Below are positions 42,001 through 64,000 of a DNA stretch of 64,000 nt, piece by piece; position 1 is the stretch's first letter, and each line of letters opens with the position of its first letter. This DNA is from Phaeosaccion multiseriatum (taxonomy: Eukaryota; Ochrophyta, other classes), in the NCBI GenBank assembly GCA_965112735.1, contig OZ218954.1:496001-560000 (forward strand). The letters run 5' to 3'. Position numbers and translations under genes: made by a program. The notes below the pieces were generated by a model. It had not been told where the DNA came from. It saw only the letters and a list, made by a program, of their open reading frames with translations, and made no database searches.

Positions 42001-43894
42001 GGCGTCGGAGGTAGTTGTGGATACATCCAACAACAGCAGCGGCAGCATCAGGTGACTGACTGATTGGGTGGTGCAGAGAGAGTTATGTGGGTGAAGGACT
42101 GACTGGACTGGACTGAGGAATAGAAACACAAGTTGCTGACTGAGTGGTGCACCGAGCCATGTGGGTGACTGACGGAGTGTTGCACAGAGAGGTATATATA
42201 TTTATTATATATATATAAATATATATATATGTATATATATATATGTATATATATATTATGGTGAAGGACTGAGTGGTGCACAGAGAGGTTTATATATATG
42301 GTGAAGGACTGAGTGGTGCACAGAGGTATATGGGTGCTCTGCCTGGGCGCTCAGTGTCTTTCTTCCTTTCGTCCATGTCATTGAATCTCACTCCCTCCCT
42401 CCTCTCCCTCACTCCCTCCACCCCCCGCAACTCCCCTCCCTCCTCAGCGTGAGCAGCAGCATTGCTTGGGTCAAGGGCTGCACGAAGAGCACCATGGGAG
42501 CGTGGGTCAAGAACGTCAAAGTCAATGTCACAAAGGGCAACGTCAGCACCCCCAACATCAACATCGACAGCGGCACCAACAGTTATACGGGTAGCAGTAT
42601 GGGCAGCAGCCGCAGCAGCAGCAGCAGCGGCAACAGCCGTTACGTGCCCAGCAGCAGCGGCAGCAGCAGCTGCAGGCCTGACAGCAGCAGCAGCAGCGCA
42701 GATGGCGACAGCGTGGCCATGAGTGTGAATACCCACAGCCCTTACTCCGTCGCCAACGATGGCTTTAGCAAGCATGTGGAGGAGGCGAAGAAGGAGGAGC
42801 GAGATGTGTCCGTGTCGTCATCTGCTGATACCGCTCGTGCTGGCACTGTGGCTGCTGCTGCTGCTGCTGTATCACCAAGTGCTGCTGCTGCTACAGGATC
42901 ATCCCCGACTACTACGGCATCCCCTTCTGGTGCTGAAGTATCACCAAGCGCTGGCAATGCCTCCCCAAGTGATGATGGTGGTGATGGATCACCAATTGGT
43001 ACGGAAGGCACAACACCGAACGCCGCCAACAAGGAAGACGCGCGAAGGGCAAGGCTCGCTCGCCTGGCCAGAGAAGGCAGAATGGTGTCTGAGAATGAAA
43101 AGGAGCGCCTGCGGAGAGAGAGCGAGAGAAAGAGCCAACCAGACATCAGCCCCAGCAGCAGATTCACAGATGGCGATGATGGCCGCAGCAGGAGTCGTAT
43201 GGGCAGTAGCGTCACCGGTGGAGGAAGCAACAGCAGCCACAGCAGGAGCAGCAGCCAAGAGGAGCAAGGGCAGGGGCACGGCACTACAACTGGCGACGAC
43301 CAGCTCCCCCCCGGACCCAAGGTTGAGAAGGTGGCGATATCCTCTGAGAGGTCGGCAGTGACAGCAGCATCAGTGGCAGCAGCAGCGGGCGGGTCGTCAA
43401 GGGCTGGAGATACCATAGCCACACCAAGGTCAGAGAGGAGTGAGAGCAGCTACGGGAGTGGTGGCAGCGATGGCAGTCAACGCTATGGCTCCAACGCAAG
43501 CAGCAGCGATGGAGGAGGAAGGAGAGCCATGTCCCCTCTTCGAGCAGCAGCCTCATCATCATCCAGAGGAGGAAGGGAGGGAGGGATGGCAGCGGATGGA
43601 GCAGACGGGGCTGTTTCTTCCGAAGCTCCCTCTTCTCAACGCTCCTTCAAGACCAATGACACGTCCTTCTCCGCCTTCTTTCGCTCCAACGCCTCCGACG
43701 ATGTGTCACTGTCTGACCTTGCTCACGTCGGGGACGGGAAGAGCAGCGTTTCGAGGGAAATGGGGCGCTTGCCGTCGGATGTGGTTTCCGAACGAGGTAT
43801 TGCTGATGATGATGATGATGATGATACTGATAGTGACGAGGAGGAGGAGCAAAGCGCTGCCAGCAGGAGGACGGAGAGCCGGGTGGAGCTGTAG
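39060..43894 (+). CDS. Type I membrane protein with long Ser-rich cytosolic tail, unknown family
   Basis: Four exons in one frame: 39060-40541, 40985-41234, 41607-42051, 42448-43894 (1207 residues). ATG at 39060 is followed by a signal-type segment (WHLLLLLLLLAASPSSS). Extracellular part about residues 50-453, with acidic and Gly/Ser-rich stretches and a conserved-looking core (DWYNALLAACLRMTDG; YERIFAFEYAPFGLP). Transmembrane helix about 454-474 (MLGSGAVCVALVLTGLVLY) followed by basic NKKRHVTK, giving N-out topology. The tail is rich in Ser, Asp and Gln, contains SENEKERLRRESERKSQ and ends in an Asp/Glu run and ESRVEL. No catalytic domain seen. The TTGGTGATAC family encodes VSPS and LGDTG insertions in the tail. 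It could be an adhesion- or sensor-like protein; the function is unknown. Confidence 0.8.
42180..42310. repeat. AT-rich palindromic repeat in intron 3 of gene 5
   Basis: TATATA runs interleaved with copies of gtgaaggactgagtggtgcacagaggt, which recurs at about 42092-42115 (variant), 42261-42287 and 42301-42326. Confidence 0.8.
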
Positions 43895-45051
43895 AGGGGG
43901 AGGGGATGACACAAGGAACAGTTGGTGATACAGCAGCAGCAGCAACAGCAGCAGCAGGAGGAGCGAGATATCAACAGGTGCTTGTTGTGGATGTGTAACA
44001 GCACCATTGGTAGTTGGTTGGTGATACACGAGTGGGACGGGGGCTCCTTGGTCCAATCAACGCCAACGACATGGCAACGTCATGACGATTGTGTGGTTTT
44101 CTTTTTCGTGTGTACAAGTACTTACTTCCTATGACCTGTGTGTGGTGGGTAAGAGTACGTATAGTTTATTACAAGTATTTGTTTCGTTTCTGTTTGTGTG
44201 GGTGATTTGTTGTGGCGAAGAAAGCCTGAAGCCTGGCATGGGTGGTAACAGGTGTCAGGTGGTATGGATGGTAGCAGTTGTCAGGTGACCGGGAAAGGGC
44301 CTCGGAACGGGGCCATTACAGAGCAGCCCTGATGATGATGATGATGATGGAACGTACGTACGTATGTATACGTACGTGTGTTGTATCTTACTTGTTCATG
44401 TGGTATTTGTGTCTAATGTGTGCATGTGCGGGAGAGGAGTACAGGGATAGAAGAGGCGACGTAAGTACGTACGTAAGAAGGAAGTCAGTAGAGTAGGTAG
44501 TAGCGAGGTGAGGCAGGCAGTGGTACAATGGGAAAAAAATGAGAGAGAGAGAGAGAAAGAGGAAGGGGTTTGCGTGCCCCTCGTCACTACCTCAGACCTT
44601 CGCTTTGAAAGTGTGTGTCTGCTGAGGTGTTTTAGATGTTACCTTTTTTCTTTTTTCGATGGCAAAGGATGGCAGGGGATGAGGATGGCAAAGGATGGCA
44701 GTGGATGAGGTTGGCATAGGCCTAAAGGTATGTCCGCCCCGGTGGGGCCGGAGGAGGAGAAGGGAGGGAGGCGGTAGCGGTGGTACGAGAGGTTGGGACC
44801 AGCGGCCTCATCCACTGCCATCCCTCTCTGCTGTCGACCCTCCAACCCCTCTCTCTCTCTCTCCCTTGTTTGAAGAATACACAAAAAAACTCGAAAAAAA
44901 ATCATCGCACCGTGATGCAGAGGCAGGCGTAATACGTACGTATGTACAAACACAACATTACGTGTGTGTGTATGCACACACGAGCAAGTATGCAGGTAGC
45001 GTCCATTACACAAACTGAAACCGACGGCAGTTTCGGCAGTTTCATCATCAC
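43895..45051. other. Convergent intergenic region, no gene seen
   Basis: Lies between the stops of gene 5 (+) and gene 6 (-). It contains two TTGGTGATAC elements (about 43921 and 44019), a GAT run at 44332-44349, GTAC-rich alternations near 44355-44375 and GGATGGCAGT units at 44660-44705. No coding region supported. Confidence 0.6.
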
Positions 45052-52881
<7,830 letters not shown>

Positions 52882-53176
52882 CACTCTCTACTCAGCGGGT
52901 TTAACGAGGTGAAAATGACATTGTCTACATAGGCCTTGCCGCCACGCACCATGCAAGCCTCGGCCGCCGCCCAATAAAGAGTCTGCTCTCCTCCTCCTCC
53001 TCGTCCTCCTCCCTCTCCTCGTCCTCCTCCTTCTCCCCCTCCCCCCTCGCTCCTCTCCCGTTCCCCTTTCCCCCTGCTGATCCTGGGGCTCCTCAGGTGT
53101 GGGTGGTGGTGCACCATTGCCAGCCTGTGACCCACAGTTTCGTTCCGATTTTAAATGAAAAAGAGAAGCAGTAGCG
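52882..53176. promoter_or_regulatory. 295-bp divergent promoter region
   Basis: Separates the ATG of gene 6 (minus, 52881) from the ATG of gene 7 (plus, 53177). It must drive both transcripts. It contains a CCTCCTCGTCC-rich stretch (52989-53060); no TATA-like box is evident. Confidence 0.5.
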
Positions 53177-62316
<9,140 letters not shown>

Positions 62317-64000
62317 CTGAGTACTGTCTGTGAGGAGCTCTCTTTTTCTCTCCCTCTCTCTCTCTCTATTCGGTGCCGTTCTGTCGGCCTCGTCTTGACA
62401 TGTTGGTGGTCCGGCTCACAGCAAGCCCACAACAAAGGTTGTGAGGTGTACTTGGTTAGTCTGAGGGATGAAGAAGAATAGACGAGTTGGCTGAAGGTTT
62501 TCATTGGCTTAGGAAGAGCTGAAGGCTTTCATTGGCTTAGGAAGGGCGGGGAAGGATGAGGCGTGCTCAGCCCGTCCTGCTTGCTTCAATCGCAGGGAGC
62601 GAGGATGACGTGTTGGTGATCCACCCCTACCGCACTGAGGGTGTCGCGAGGCCTTCAATTCTCCCGTTTATTAGTATTAAGTAAGATCTTAAACCTGGAT
62701 TGAAGTCGAAGTTTCTGTGTGGATAGGAGCAATCATCATCATCATCATCATCATCATGGTGCAGGGGAAGGGGAACATCAGCCCAAGGGGGCTGGCGGTT
62801 CGGCAGCAGCTGTGCATCGGCAGGCTGCGTAGCGCATGCTAGAGAGAGTACGACAAGCCCATGAGTAAAGACATAGCCTACGGCACAGCAGATATTCTTC
62901 CACTCACTCACTCACTCCCTCACTCACTCACTCACTCACTCACTCACTCACTCACTCACTCACTCACTCACTCGCTCACTCACTCACTCACTCACTCACC
63001 CCCTCACTCATCCACTCACTCACTTACCCACTCCCTCCCTCCCTCCTTCCCTCCCTCCCTCCCTCCCTCCCTCCCTCCCTCCCTCCCTCCCTCCCTCACT
63101 CCCTCCCTCCCTCCCTCCCTCCCTCCCTCCCTCCCTCCCTCCCTCCCTCCCTCCCTCCCTCCCTCCCTCCCTCCCTCCCTCCCTCCCTCCCTCCCTCCCT
63201 CACTCTCTCACTCACTTCCTCCCTCCCTCCCTCCCTCCCTCCCTCCCTCCCTCACTCACTCACTCACTCACTCACTCATTCACTCTGGACTAGCCGCCCG
63301 TCTACGTAAAACAAGTGATGGACCCTTTGCCACTAAGGGGATGAACCCTGACTTTGCTATTAAGGAGATGAACACTTGGCCATTAAGGGGATTAACCTGC
63401 CTTTGCCATTAAGGGGATGAACCCTGCCTTTGCCACTATTATACGGGGAGCTCTCTATCAAGGCCAAGGACGAGCAGACGAGCAGACAGACAGTCGCAGC
63501 GGGTTTAGTTTAGCTCAGACAGTCGCGGGTTTAGCTCAGACGAGCAGACAGACAGTCGCGGGTTTAGTTTAGTTTAGCTCAGCAGCGAGGGCCGCCGCCC
63601 TTGCAAGCTCAGAGCCTCCCTCCCTCCGCCTCCAAGCCTCGAGGGAGTGGCTACTGATACAGCAGTTGGTGATTCAGCCTCGAGGCCGCTTTACCATGGC
63701 TGCCACAAGCATCTTCGCCGAAGTGTCAGCGACTCGTCGAGGCTGAATCACCAACTGCTGTATCAGTGTCAACTTCCTCGAGCAAAAGGGGCCGAAACCA
63801 GTCCCCCCCAGCGTCAAGCGTCCGCCTCGAGGGAGTTGAGACTGATACAGCAGTTGGTGATTCAGCCTCGACGGGCTGCAAAGTCCCTCTCTACTCGTCT
63901 TCCTCACCGCTCTGCTACTCACGAGCACGTTACTAATGGCGGGGGCGGGGGGGGGGGGTTGTATCCGTCGAAACCGTCACGAGCAAGCAAGCGTAAGCAA
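62317..64000. other. Gene-free 3' region with repeats
   Basis: Contains (ATC)n at 62735-62757, (CTCA)n at 62903-63004, (CTCC)n at 63026-63250, about four copies of a ~34-bp unit with gccattaaggggatgaaccctg (63326-63436), a gcagacagacagtcgcgggtttag repeat (63475-63575), and three copies of the long form of the TTGGTGATAC element (63653-63871). No ORF or RNA gene supported. Confidence 0.7.
63653..63871. repeat. Inverted and direct copies of a 31-bp element
   Basis: The sequence ACTGATACAGCAGTTGGTGA + TTCAGCCTCGA is present at 63653-63683 (+), as its reverse complement at 63737-63767, and at 63841-63871 (+). Copies 1 and 2 could form a 31-bp stem with a loop of about 53 bases. The outer parts (CTGATAC / GATTCAG) are themselves nearly palindromic. 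Confidence 0.9.

Noticed and set aside
63500-63575. GGGTTTAG-like stretches resembling TTTAGGG telomere repeat
   Set aside because: Only interspersed single units within a longer gcagacagacagtcgcgggtttag repeat, not a telomeric array.

Overview
The window is nuclear DNA of an intron-rich eukaryote. Seven protein genes can be followed with consistent GT-AG introns and reading phases; introns and gaps are packed with simple repeats and minisatellites (GGA, GGGA, GACA, GTGA, CTCC, GAGAGG, GTGGGTGTCAGGACA and others). I see no rRNA, tRNA, CRISPR array, transposase or viral gene. Lectin/thrombospondin-type surface modules, a 25-repeat PPR protein, ankyrin-TPR and B-box-like proteins, and strict alternation of neighbouring genes between strands would fit a stramenopile alga (brown-alga-like), but this is inference and no species is claimed.

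Layout, in order. (1) <1-14847, +: 3' part of a very large secreted or surface gene: at least four C-type-lectin exons, two fucolectin-type domains, then twice a cassette of small Cys-rich exons ending in thrombospondin type-3 (TSP3) calcium-binding repeats (five in the first cassette, one in the second). (2) 15966-23502, -: IQ + WW + about five B-box-like zinc modules. (3) 24052-27129, +: intronless PPR protein with 25 full repeats. (4) 30511-38373, -: SEL1L/HRD3 homologue of ER-associated degradation; more minus-strand exons of uncertain membership lie at 27298-30216. (5) 39060-43894, +: type I membrane protein with a long Ser-rich tail. (6) 45052-52881, -: extended PHD finger plus a degenerate SET domain and long polyQ. 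(7) 53177-62316, +: coiled-coil, ankyrin and TPR protein. The last 1.7 kb is repeats only.

The genes do not form a pathway. Convergent pairs (1/2, 3/4, 5/6) and divergent pairs (2/3, 4/5, 6/7) make a +-+-+-+ order, with about 295 bp between the starts of genes 6 and 7. Most unusual are three dispersed short-repeat families: TTGGTGATACAGCAG, found in introns, intergenic DNA and coding exons of at least four genes; GTGGGTGTCAGGACAG, which coincides with splice donors; and GGATGGCAGT. Gene 1 also contains 10-nt and 15-nt microexons that keep phase.
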